Below, piece by piece: positions 1 through 7,502 of a DNA stretch of 64,000 nt. The stretch's first letter is position 1. The number at the start of each line of letters is the position of its first letter. This stretch comes from JAHEKB01 sp049115575 (GTDB taxonomy: Bacteria > Bacteroidota > Bacteroidia > NS11-12g > UBA9320): positions 558,001 through 622,000 of the forward strand of contig JAGDZU010000004.1 of the NCBI GenBank assembly GCA_049115575.1, given 5' to 3'. The translations under genes and the position numbers were made by a program. The notes beneath the pieces were generated by a model. It made no database searches and was not told the origin of the DNA. It saw only the letters and a program-made list of their open reading frames with translations.

Positions 1-865
1 CATTAAGCTTATCCAACATACCTTCATATTGCGGGCCAAAAGAAAAATGACCTGCCAATACTTCTTCAGACACGGCAATGAGTTGAGATCTATTGCTGCA
101 AAACTCCGCCAATTGCTTTTCTTCTATTCCTAGTTGCGCTTCCTTTCCTGCTTCAAAATAGTTAATGTCTTCCCATAAAGATCTATGAAAAAGCATGGCT
201 CCTATGCTAAATCTATGAGGGCATATGCTATAGTTTTGGCCACTATTAAACAACTCCGTTGCTGTTTTATCTATAGGTGTGACAAGGTCCCATAAGTATG
301 AAGCTGCCTTAGGATTAGACCACGCTTCCACTTGCATACATGCAGATTTAGCTGTTCCAAATTGGCTTTCATATTCATTTGTTTTGCCTAGCAGTCTTAA
401 TAAGCGATGGTAACTATAACCATTCACATTAATGAGGGGTGCAGCAAAAGCATAATCATGAGAATTATCATTATCCAAAAGTTTAAGAAGCGCCGACATT
501 CTTTCGAAATATCCCTTACAAATAATTATGTCCTCATCCAACTTATGAATGAAGCTTGCATGAGGATGTTCCTTTATAACTAAATTAATCGCTATGGAAA
601 TCTTGTTTTGATGGCAAAGCAAAATGCTCCAACCATTCTTATCTGCCTTGGCTTCTAGTTCCGGATGTGATTTAAAACCAGGACAAACTATACAGACATC
701 TAAATTCTTTGATACAAACTTCTCTAAGCGCCCAAAGAAATATGGCCACAACACTTGTTTATAACCACAAACCAATATCACCAAATCTGAGCTTTGAGTT
801 TGCCTATTCAGAAATTGAAAGGGAGATTTTATGCGATTATCTCGCATAATCTCCTCTCGGCTCAT
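1..865 (-). CDS. Glycosyltransferase-like protein (3' end outside window)
   Basis: An open frame runs from ATG at 865 off the left edge, giving 288 codons without a stop. The protein begins MSREEIMRDN. It has a GT-A-like N-terminal half: a hydrophobic strand (SDLVILVCGY), then a second (DVCIVCPG), then an acidic motif in HKLDEDIIICKGYFE at about residue 115 that resembles the metal/nucleotide-sugar-binding DxD of family 2-type transferases. A later block, HRFSIGAMLFHRSLWEDI, fits the acceptor-side region of such enzymes. A second in-frame ATG at 847 is an alternative start and has a purine-rich GAGGAG just before it. A terminator and a possible -7 box precede the gene, so it is probably transcribed apart from the receptor cassette. 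The substrate cannot be told. Glycosyltransferase assignment is inference from the motif pattern. Confidence 0.5.
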   Translation of the reverse strand, partial: MSREEIMRDNRIKSPFQFLNRQTQSSDLVILVCGYKQVLWPYFFGRLEKFVSKNLDVCIVCPGFKSHPELEAKADKNGWSILLCHQNKISIAINLVIKEHPHASFIHKLDEDIIICKGYFERMSALLKLLDNDNSHDYAFAAPLINVNGYSYHRLLRLLGKTNEYESQFGTAKSACMQVEAWSNPKAASYLWDLVTPIDKTATELFNSGQNYSICPHRFSIGAMLFHRSLWEDINYFEAGKEAQLGIEEKQLAEFCSNRSQLIAVSEEVLAGHFSFGPQYEGMLDKLN

Positions 866-911
866 TCTTTTAATGTATTTGCGATATAAGTTTTGAAAAC
901 GAGAGATAGGT

Positions 912-919
912 CAAATATA
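912..919 (-). promoter_or_regulatory. Candidate -7 box for the glycosyltransferase-like gene
   Basis: On the minus strand this reads TATATTTG, a full match to the Bacteroidota -7 consensus TAnnTTTG, and lies 46 nt before ATG 865. No convincing -33 TTTG is visible, and it overlaps the T-rich tail of the preceding terminator, so it may be chance. Confidence 0.3.
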
Positions 920-967
920 AAAGGGGCTATGAAATTGGTATCATTATGATACTTTATTCCATAGCCC
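920..967 (-). terminator. Rho-independent terminator after the receptor cassette
   Basis: An 8-bp inverted repeat (GGGCTATG at 924-931, CATAGCCC at 960-967) is followed, reading the minus strand, by CCTTTTATATTT. It lies just past the stop of the lipoprotein gene at 976. Within the loop is a second palindrome, GTATCAT-T-ATGATAC (938-952), which could extend the hairpin. Confidence 0.65.
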
Positions 968-975
968 GTGAAAAT

Positions 976-1527
976 TTATTCTACTTCAACCCTGAAAAGA
1001 ACTTCAACATCAGTTTCGCCAAGATCGCAACTTCCATTTTTAACGTCTGGTTGATGCTTCAGTTGAACATTCAAATCGGTCACTTCTTGCTGTCCTGTTG
1101 TAACAATAGCCTCTAAACCCAGTGGTAAACTGTTTCCATCTATATCTGTAATTGACACACTAAGAGCTCCATTAGAAGTGTAGCATACCAAATGTTCATC
1201 TGCTTCTTCTTCAACTTCTTCTGTAATATCTTCTACAGTACTACCGCTTTCGTCAAGAAAGCGAACTTGAAGTGTGTAGCTGCTGTTGGTATCTAAGCGT
1301 ATAGTGTCATGAGCAGTAGGTTCATTGCCACCTACCCCGTCTGTATCCGCAAATTGAAACATGCGTACATCATTTGAATTGCTGTCATTTGTGAAAGTAA
1401 GTTCCACGGTAGTTATAAGTTCTTCCTCATTAATGTTGGGTGGATCGTCTACTTTATCTGTGCAAGCACAAATGGAGAAGGCGAAAAAAGAAATTAGTAT
1501 TATGCTATATATTATTGAGTTTTTCAT
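976..1527 (-). CDS. Small outer-membrane lipoprotein of a TonB-receptor cassette
   Basis: This 183-residue protein has a signal peptide ending in a lipobox-like FSICAC, with lipidated Cys at about residue 20 or 22. A strongly acidic, beta-rich domain follows. The acidic stretch EDITEEVEEEADEH at about 101-114 and the closing LKHQPDVKNGSCD block resemble a lipoprotein family that, from memory, sits beside TonB receptors in many Flavobacteria; I cannot name a Pfam entry. The start overlaps the stop of the receptor gene by 4 nt (1524-1527), so the two are translationally coupled. A likely role is a surface or periplasmic accessory that binds the receptor's ligand, perhaps a metal ion, since acidic clusters could coordinate one. 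That role is inferred from position only. Confidence 0.7.
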   Translation of the reverse strand: MKNSIIYSIILISFFAFSICACTDKVDDPPNINEEELITTVELTFTNDSNSNDVRMFQFADTDGVGGNEPTAHDTIRLDTNSSYTLQVRFLDESGSTVEDITEEVEEEADEHLVCYTSNGALSVSITDIDGNSLPLGLEAIVTTGQQEVTDLNVQLKHQPDVKNGSCDLGETDVEVLFRVEVE

Positions 1528-3788
1528 GTTTTTAAAGTGTAATTAATTGTTAAATAAAAATTGATGCCCATATCATGGGCGAAATACCTGTAACGGTTCA
1601 TATAATCGCGATAAGTGGTATTTAGTAAATTTCTAACTCCTATGCTAAATCGCATTGAAGTCTCTTTGTATTGAGCTCCAATTTCGGTATCTATAAGAAA
1701 GTAGCTTGGTGGGCTATCTGCAAAGTCTGCACCTGGTTCCACCCTATTTTGTGATGAAGTATAGCTGGCATTCAACCACCAATAGCCATTATACATAAAC
1801 AACTTTTCTGCAAATGAATATTTAAGTTTAGCCTGAAAATTCTGAGCTGGAATTCCATAAATAAATTCATTCGTGATTTGGTCTTTAACCCATAAGGTTG
1901 CTACATTAATTTGACTAGTCCAGCTCCCGAATAGCTTGTATAACATATCGAGCTCTATGCCTGCATATCGCGCATTAGTTTGCACATATCTGAATACAGG
2001 AAATGCACCTCTTATGCTCAGCTGAGTTTCCCCAGTAGGCCTAAGATAAATGTAGTTGTTAAAATAATGGAAGTAAGGTTCTAATACAATTCGGAATCGA
2101 TTGTGGTTGTAATTCAAAGCTGTTGTAAAAGAGAATGAGCGTTCTTGCTTTAAACTTAAATCCCCAAATTCTAAAGCGGCTGAACCATGGTGCAAGCCAT
2201 TACTAAATAGCTCGTTAACGTCTGGACTTCTAAATCGTGTAGACAAAGATCCATGTATTTTCAAATCTTCATTGAGCATTGTCCATCCACTCAAATTTGC
2301 TGAAAATCCACCAAACTCAAAACTGTCGACCACAAGTGCAGATTGCTCGTAGCGGTATGTGGTTGAGGTCTGATAGTCATAGCGAATTCCCCCCTCAAGT
2401 AGACTATGGTCCATCTCTAAAGTAGCAATCAAAAACGCACCTCCTTTATATCTGAGATAATTCGGTATAAAATACCTGCCCGAGTAAGTGTTTTGTTGCA
2501 TTTCTCCCATCAGACCATATTGCACTCTTTTGTTCAGCCAATGCTTGTCTATAGACATATTTAGTTGATGTGTCCATAAATTCAAATTCAAAGCTGCTTC
2601 TTCTTCACTGTTGTGATTATCAAATTCCTGTCTTATGTTATTTTGAACCGTATAGCTTAAATTCAATCTCCCGAGTTCATGATTTGAATGCTGCCATTTC
2701 AACTTATTTGCAAAATGCCGTATGTACTGAGAGGGTGCTTGTATTACATAGGTGAAGGGATTGACAGTCAAAGGAGTGTCGCTGCTTAAGGCCGCCTCTA
2801 GATCCGTTAAATTCCCAATATGCGATGAAGATAATATTCCAATTCTTTGAATAAAGGCAGAGGTAGTAATAGAAAAATTATTTGATCCCTTGCTCATGCT
2901 GCCATAGTATGAACCACTTAATTGGCCAAAACCGGTATTACTCAAAACGTAATCTGCTGCTCTTGAATCACCATTTCGCTTTACATTTAAAACAAAGCGC
3001 TGACCAAACTGACTTTTTGCATTAAAATGTTCCAATTTCATACCAAGTTGACCTCCAACAGTATTGGATTCTCCTCTGGCCACTATAGAAATCTGTTTAT
3101 AGCTAGAATCTCTAAACCCAGCTGGAAGAATTCTAATCACCCCTCCTATAGCATCACCTCCATACTTCAAGCCTGATGCTCCTTTAATAAGCTCAATTTT
3201 CCCTGCACTTAAAGGGTCTATTTCTGGGGCATGTTCACTACCCCACTGTTGTCCCTCGTGTTTGCTGTCGTCATTTATAACAGAAATTCTATTGCTATGC
3301 ATACCATGGATCACTGGTTTTGCTATGGCATTACCCGTTCTTAAAAATTGAACCCCATTGGTGTTTCTCAAGGCATCGCTCAAACTTATGGCTGCTAATG
3401 ATTCAAGTTTAGAAGAACTCATATTGAGTACCAGCCTTGCATCCGGTTCTTGGCTGTGGCTGTGCCTATAAGTAACTACTTCATCAAATTCGTGAAGATG
3501 GTGAGGAAGAAATAGGGTGATAAAAGTATCACTGTTCACTTTGAACACCCATGTTCTCGTTTCGCATCCAATATGACTCACATGCACTTCATGCTCACCA
3601 ACTGCCAAATCCAATAATTCAAATTCACCTTGTTCATTAGCCACAACTTGAGTGTTTGCTGTTGCCACTAGTGAAAGACCCAATGGAATGTGGGTAGCAC
3701 TATCCAGAATGATGCCCGAAATAGTAACTTGACTATAAGTTAAGTTGCTCAGGCTTATTAGCCAGAACAAAGCGAAAAGTGTTCGCAT
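1524..3788 (-). CDS. TonB-dependent outer-membrane receptor, ZnuD/metal-receptor-like
   Basis: A 754-residue protein with signal peptide (1-19), a carboxypeptidase-regulatory-like domain (about 22-100), a TonB plug (about 125-225) and a 22-strand-type barrel to the end. The plug has HGMHSNRISVINDD and EGQQWGSEHAPEIDP, which I associate with the zinc/copper receptor subgroup (ZnuD, OprC-like) rather than siderophore receptors. A His-rich patch, YRHSHSQ, lies between the N-terminal domain and the plug. It is the middle gene of a three-gene cassette with a His/Cys-rich small protein upstream and a lipoprotein downstream. It would import its ligand across the outer membrane using TonB-ExbB-ExbD energy. 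Metal specificity is an inference. Confidence 0.85.
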   Translation of the reverse strand: MRTLFALFWLISLSNLTYSQVTISGIILDSATHIPLGLSLVATANTQVVANEQGEFELLDLAVGEHEVHVSHIGCETRTWVFKVNSDTFITLFLPHHLHEFDEVVTYRHSHSQEPDARLVLNMSSSKLESLAAISLSDALRNTNGVQFLRTGNAIAKPVIHGMHSNRISVINDDSKHEGQQWGSEHAPEIDPLSAGKIELIKGASGLKYGGDAIGGVIRILPAGFRDSSYKQISIVARGESNTVGGQLGMKLEHFNAKSQFGQRFVLNVKRNGDSRAADYVLSNTGFGQLSGSYYGSMSKGSNNFSITTSAFIQRIGILSSSHIGNLTDLEAALSSDTPLTVNPFTYVIQAPSQYIRHFANKLKWQHSNHELGRLNLSYTVQNNIRQEFDNHNSEEEAALNLNLWTHQLNMSIDKHWLNKRVQYGLMGEMQQNTYSGRYFIPNYLRYKGGAFLIATLEMDHSLLEGGIRYDYQTSTTYRYEQSALVVDSFEFGGFSANLSGWTMLNEDLKIHGSLSTRFRSPDVNELFSNGLHHGSAALEFGDLSLKQERSFSFTTALNYNHNRFRIVLEPYFHYFNNYIYLRPTGETQLSIRGAFPVFRYVQTNARYAGIELDMLYKLFGSWTSQINVATLWVKDQITNEFIYGIPAQNFQAKLKYSFAEKLFMYNGYWWLNASYTSSQNRVEPGADFADSPPSYFLIDTEIGAQYKETSMRFSIGVRNLLNTTYRDYMNRYRYFAHDMGINFYLTINYTLKT

Positions 3789-3836
3789 TATTTTGTAATT
3801 ACTGTGATTTTAAATTGAAGTGAAAGAGAAATGAAT

Positions 3837-4154
3837 TTATACCTCTTTTAGTGGGGGTCCTCTTGACAGTTCTGCGAGTTGTTTAAAAGCATATTCGCTC
3901 TTAACATGCCTTGTTTTGATAATACTCCACTGGCAGTCTGTGATGCTAAATAGGTTGTCTGGGTGTTCAAATTCACCTGCAAAAGTGACATCACATAATG
4001 AGCAATGGTGGTGTCCTTCAATGGAGCAAAAGTGTTCTTGATTCTGGCTGCAATGGTCTTGTTCTTCAAATGCCAAATGAAACAGATTTGACAGACCTGC
4101 GTAACTTAAAACTGCAATAAAGAATATGGAGGTCAGTCGCTTCACTGGTAGCAA
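3837..4154 (-). CDS. Small His/Cys-rich membrane-anchored protein, possible metal sensor or chaperone
   Basis: A 105-residue protein with one N-terminal hydrophobic segment (about 8-28, FFIAVLSYAGLSNLFHLAF) followed by a periplasmic-type stretch dense in potential ligands: DHCSQNQEHFCSIEGHHHCSLCDVTF written in two parts covers residues 33-58 and contains four Cys and five His. The rest is unremarkable. It is the first gene of the cassette, 48 nt upstream of the TonB receptor. The Cys/His spacing suggests metal binding; whether it senses, buffers or hands over metal is unknown. A frame of 73 codons inside it (3848-4069) on the same strand is taken to be a shadow because the His/Cys frame has the signal anchor and the cassette spacing. 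Confidence 0.6.
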   Translation of the reverse strand: MLPVKRLTSIFFIAVLSYAGLSNLFHLAFEEQDHCSQNQEHFCSIEGHHHCSLCDVTFAGEFEHPDNLFSITDCQWSIIKTRHVKSEYAFKQLAELSRGPPLKEV

Positions 4155-4205
4155 TAGTAGCGAATTCTAATGGTTTCTATATTCAGCTAATACTCTGATT
4201 TTCGT

Positions 4206-4224
4206 CAAATAAAGCAAACTGCTT
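4206..4224 (-). promoter_or_regulatory. Possible promoter/operator of the metal-receptor cassette
   Basis: The minus strand carries TTTATTTG (4206-4213), one mismatch from TAnnTTTG. Next to it is an inverted repeat AAGCA-AAC-TGCTT (4212-4224). Together they lie about 52 nt before the small protein's start at 4154. A metal-responsive repressor site is possible, but the repeat is short. Confidence 0.25.
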
Positions 4225-4237
4225 GTTTCAACTTTAA

Positions 4238-4957
4238 CTACTCATGACAGAACTTCTCGTGGTCTCTATCTGCAACCACCACCCCATGATCTAAAGCAAT
4301 GTGCCATTCCTCACAAGCCTCATCCATCATTCCAAGCTCTTTGTATAGATTTCCTTTTAGAAAGTGAACCATATGGTACTTAGGCAACATCATCTCAACC
4401 ATGTCATAATCAACAATTGCATCGTACAACCTACCCATGGCTACTTTTACTTTGGCGCGTTGATTATAAATATGACCATCTAGTTTGTTCACGGAAATAG
4501 CAGTATTAAGATCTTTCAAAGCCAATTCATTTTCCTCCATTTTAAAATAACTATTGGCTCTTGCTTTCAAAAAGCCAACATTTAGCGAATCATAGGACAA
4601 CACGTGAGTGAAATCCTGTACAGCTTTGTCATACGCTCGAATAGCTTCTTTACATTTTCCACGGTAATAATAGGCTTCTTTATATATAGGATTCAGCATA
4701 AGACAGGTACTGAAGTCTGCAATTCCATCTGAATGTTTTCCCGCATTATATTCTGTTGTTCCTCTATTGAAATAGCCCCTGAAGTCTTTGGGGTTCAGCT
4801 TTATATATTGGCTGTAGTAGCCAATAGCTTCGTCATAGCGTTTCTCTAAAGAAGCTTTATTAGCTTTTATAAGCAGATGAGTTCCGTGTTGTGCGAATGA
4901 ATTTAGGCTTATAAGTAGTACCGCTGCTAGGCTTAGGCAAATCTTCTTAATCATCAT
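4238..4957 (-). CDS. Secreted TPR-repeat protein
   Basis: A 239-residue protein with signal peptide (about 1-22, cleavage after FAQ) and five to six tetratricopeptide repeats filling the rest, for example AIGYYSQYIKLNPKDFRGYF, then GIADFSTCLMLNP, AVQDFTHVLSYDS, ALKDLNTAISVNK and AIVDYDMVEMMLP. TPR arrays hold protein partners; here it would act in the periplasm or at the outer membrane. It is a single gene between the receptor cassette and the PIG-L gene, in the same orientation as both but separated by 83 and 111 nt. No catalytic domain is present. The partner is unknown. Confidence 0.75.
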   Translation of the reverse strand: MMIKKICLSLAAVLLISLNSFAQHGTHLLIKANKASLEKRYDEAIGYYSQYIKLNPKDFRGYFNRGTTEYNAGKHSDGIADFSTCLMLNPIYKEAYYYRGKCKEAIRAYDKAVQDFTHVLSYDSLNVGFLKARANSYFKMEENELALKDLNTAISVNKLDGHIYNQRAKVKVAMGRLYDAIVDYDMVEMMLPKYHMVHFLKGNLYKELGMMDEACEEWHIALDHGVVVADRDHEKFCHE

Positions 4958-5068
4958 ATTCTATCTTAAAACTGCAAAATAAGTGCCTAATTGTGATAGA
5001 TGCATCAAAAGTTTTCCAATCTGGGCTCAAAATCCGAGCAAAACACCATAGAAACCCCTTGGATCTTA

Positions 5069-7453
5069 TTAGTCTTCAACGCCCATGCTTATTAGGTTCG
5101 CCCATATTTTATAAGATCCGCGTACTCCAGCAGGAAGATGTCTGAAAAATGAAATACCAGTATAAATGAAATAGCCATCACCGCACTTCCTATAAATTAA
5201 TGAACCTAACAACTGTTCTTCACCTGCATCTGCCATAGAAAATGGAGCTTTATAGTCATTAGTCCATTGTGATGGAAAGTACAAACCGCGTTCCTGTACC
5301 CACGAATCATAATCCTCGGAGTTTATAGTGTTTACACCCTTCATGAAATCTTTTCCTTCTCCTGTGCCGCTCATCAATTGATCTTCTTGGGTAACTCTAC
5401 CTCTCGATAGCAAAATCTCGTCGGTTTCTAAACCTATTTGTCGCGTTTTTAATCTGTGAGATGTATTGTACTGCATTATAAGAGTTCCTCCAGATTTTGC
5501 ATAATCATAGAACTTTTGAATATGAGCATCAATTTCATCCAATACATTCAGTGCTCTTATTCCAAATACCACAGCATCAAATTCTTTTAATTCAGAAAGT
5601 TTAACTGTTTTATAATCTAACAATACCACTTCTACACCCATAGCTCTCATGGCTTCGGGAACTCTGTCTCCAGCTCCCATCACATAACCTACTTTTTCGG
5701 CTGTACATTCTACGCTTACTAAATGTGCAGTAAGCTTGTTCTCGCTGACTTTATATATCCATGGAATATGCTCGTGTTTTATAACGCTCACGAATTTGTT
5801 AATCGTCCATTTTTTATTGAAGGTAACTGTGATCTTTCTATTTATATCGTGCTGACTGTTGAGAATAAACTTTATTCCTTCTGAAATATTTTGTTCTACT
5901 TCAAATCGATAGGTCTGATTTGGAGAGAGATCAACTTCTTTGTCTAGCAAAGGTTTCTTAGCTCCGTCCAATCCAATAGTGAGGTGTTTGATTGGGTAAA
6001 CTGGAGTAATTTCAAAAACTAATTTAGGCTGTTCTTGTCCTTCAATAATGATTAGATCTGGGTTCTTGAAGTCAACCATAGCTAGGTTAACGGCAAACAC
6101 AGGTTGGATAATCTCACCTTTTACTGGGTCAGATGTGCGATATATGAGAGGTAAACTTAATTCAATGCCATCTATTGTTAATTTCACTTCCGGAGTAGTA
6201 TACTCCTCGTCTATATACGCGATGAACTTATGAGTAAAGTTTTCTCCTGGTTTTATTTGTGTTTGTATGTTTTGAAAACTATGACTCACATATGCATCTT
6301 GTAATATGATATTAGACTCACCATAATGTATGAGTTGAATTTGTATTTCATTTTCTCCCTTTTGAATTAAGCTTTCTTCAGCTGTAACAAATACTCTAAG
6401 ACCTATGCTTTTTAACCAAATCTGTTGAAGCTTTCGGTATTGCTCGCTGCTTAACTTGCCGTCTTTTTTAGCCTGCTCCATGCCCTGGAGAATAAGCTCG
6501 CTTTTATCTTTTCTTTGTTTAGCTTGCTCTAAATACTGATGGCTATACGAACTGAGCTTTACATAGCTTGCATGGAGTTTTTCTCTTGCTCGAGCTTTTC
6601 CTCTTAGCAACTGCAAGTACTCTTTGTTCTCACCATATCTAGTCATAGTTCCAAAACCTTGACTTTTATGCATACTTCTGCTGGCTGCAGCTATTTCTGA
6701 ACTAGTCATTCCTCTTTCACTTACATCCTCATCTACATCTATAGTTACATAGAATTCTGGATTTGCATTGACCACGCTATCCATTAACTCCCTGCTTCCG
6801 TAAGACCAGTATGAGGTATTCCAGTAAATGGCATCCGCTTCCCATACTTCTACTTCTGCCAATTGGTGAGGATACCTATTGGGGTCTGCAGCTGCCTTAT
6901 AGGCTTCTACAGCCAAAATAGCACTTGCGGTGTGATGCCCATGGGTTCTTCTTAGACCATCTGTATTAGGGCTAAAACGAGTGATAATGATATCTGGTTT
7001 GAATTTTCTAATTCTGTATACCATCTGCTCCAATGTCTTGTCCCTACCCCATTTTTCAAAAGTTTCTTCCCAACTTTTTGAATAACCAAAGTCAGTGGCT
7101 CTGGTAAAAAATTGGGATGCCCCATCTATTCTTCTCGCGGCGAGCAATTCTTGTTCTCTAATTAATCCAAGATCTTCACCGATTTCTTCTCCTATTAAAT
7201 TCTGACCACCACTGCCATTTGTTAATGACAGATAAGCAACTTCTGCGTGAAGGTTGTTTACCATCCATGAAATCAGACGTGTGTTTTCATCATCTGGATG
7301 TGCCGCTACGTAGAGCACTTTAGTTGGATTAAGGACTTTGTCTATTTCCAAATTGATGCGAGATTCACTCCAATTGTGGTGATACCAATCAGCTTGACTA
7401 AATAGCGCTAGACAAGGAAATGCGAGAAGGATAAATAAGAAAACTCTTTTCAT
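5069..7453 (-). CDS. PIG-L family deacetylase with C-terminal amidotransferase-like domain
   Basis: A 794-residue secreted protein (signal peptide 1-20). The N-terminal domain carries the zinc-binding signature AAHPDDE at 50-56 and the second ligand region HGHHTAS at 171-177, which define the PIG-L/LmbE deacetylases that remove N-acetyl groups from sugar derivatives. The middle is beta-rich. Residues of about 575-700 look like a class-I glutamine-amidotransferase/ThuA-like Rossmann domain (VGYVMGAGDRVPEAMRAMG, then AVVFGIRALN). The size of about 800 residues is usual for the Bacteroidota branch and much larger than the 230-residue LmbE-only enzymes. The substrate is unknown. The gene starts at 7453, back to back with uvrB. 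A TTTATTTG motif at 7466-7473 could be its -7 box. Confidence 0.8.
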   Translation of the reverse strand: MKRVFLFILLAFPCLALFSQADWYHHNWSESRINLEIDKVLNPTKVLYVAAHPDDENTRLISWMVNNLHAEVAYLSLTNGSGGQNLIGEEIGEDLGLIREQELLAARRIDGASQFFTRATDFGYSKSWEETFEKWGRDKTLEQMVYRIRKFKPDIIITRFSPNTDGLRRTHGHHTASAILAVEAYKAAADPNRYPHQLAEVEVWEADAIYWNTSYWSYGSRELMDSVVNANPEFYVTIDVDEDVSERGMTSSEIAAASRSMHKSQGFGTMTRYGENKEYLQLLRGKARAREKLHASYVKLSSYSHQYLEQAKQRKDKSELILQGMEQAKKDGKLSSEQYRKLQQIWLKSIGLRVFVTAEESLIQKGENEIQIQLIHYGESNIILQDAYVSHSFQNIQTQIKPGENFTHKFIAYIDEEYTTPEVKLTIDGIELSLPLIYRTSDPVKGEIIQPVFAVNLAMVDFKNPDLIIIEGQEQPKLVFEITPVYPIKHLTIGLDGAKKPLLDKEVDLSPNQTYRFEVEQNISEGIKFILNSQHDINRKITVTFNKKWTINKFVSVIKHEHIPWIYKVSENKLTAHLVSVECTAEKVGYVMGAGDRVPEAMRAMGVEVVLLDYKTVKLSELKEFDAVVFGIRALNVLDEIDAHIQKFYDYAKSGGTLIMQYNTSHRLKTRQIGLETDEILLSRGRVTQEDQLMSGTGEGKDFMKGVNTINSEDYDSWVQERGLYFPSQWTNDYKAPFSMADAGEEQLLGSLIYRKCGDGYFIYTGISFFRHLPAGVRGSYKIWANLISMGVED

Positions 7454-7502
7454 TTATAAGGGTAACAAATAAAACCGAAATATATTGTTAATTCGAATTA
7501 CC

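Noticed and set aside
3848..4069. A 73-codon frame overlapping the His/Cys-rich small gene on the same strand
   Set aside because: The alternative frame has a membrane anchor, dense Cys/His ligands and operon spacing; this one has none of these.
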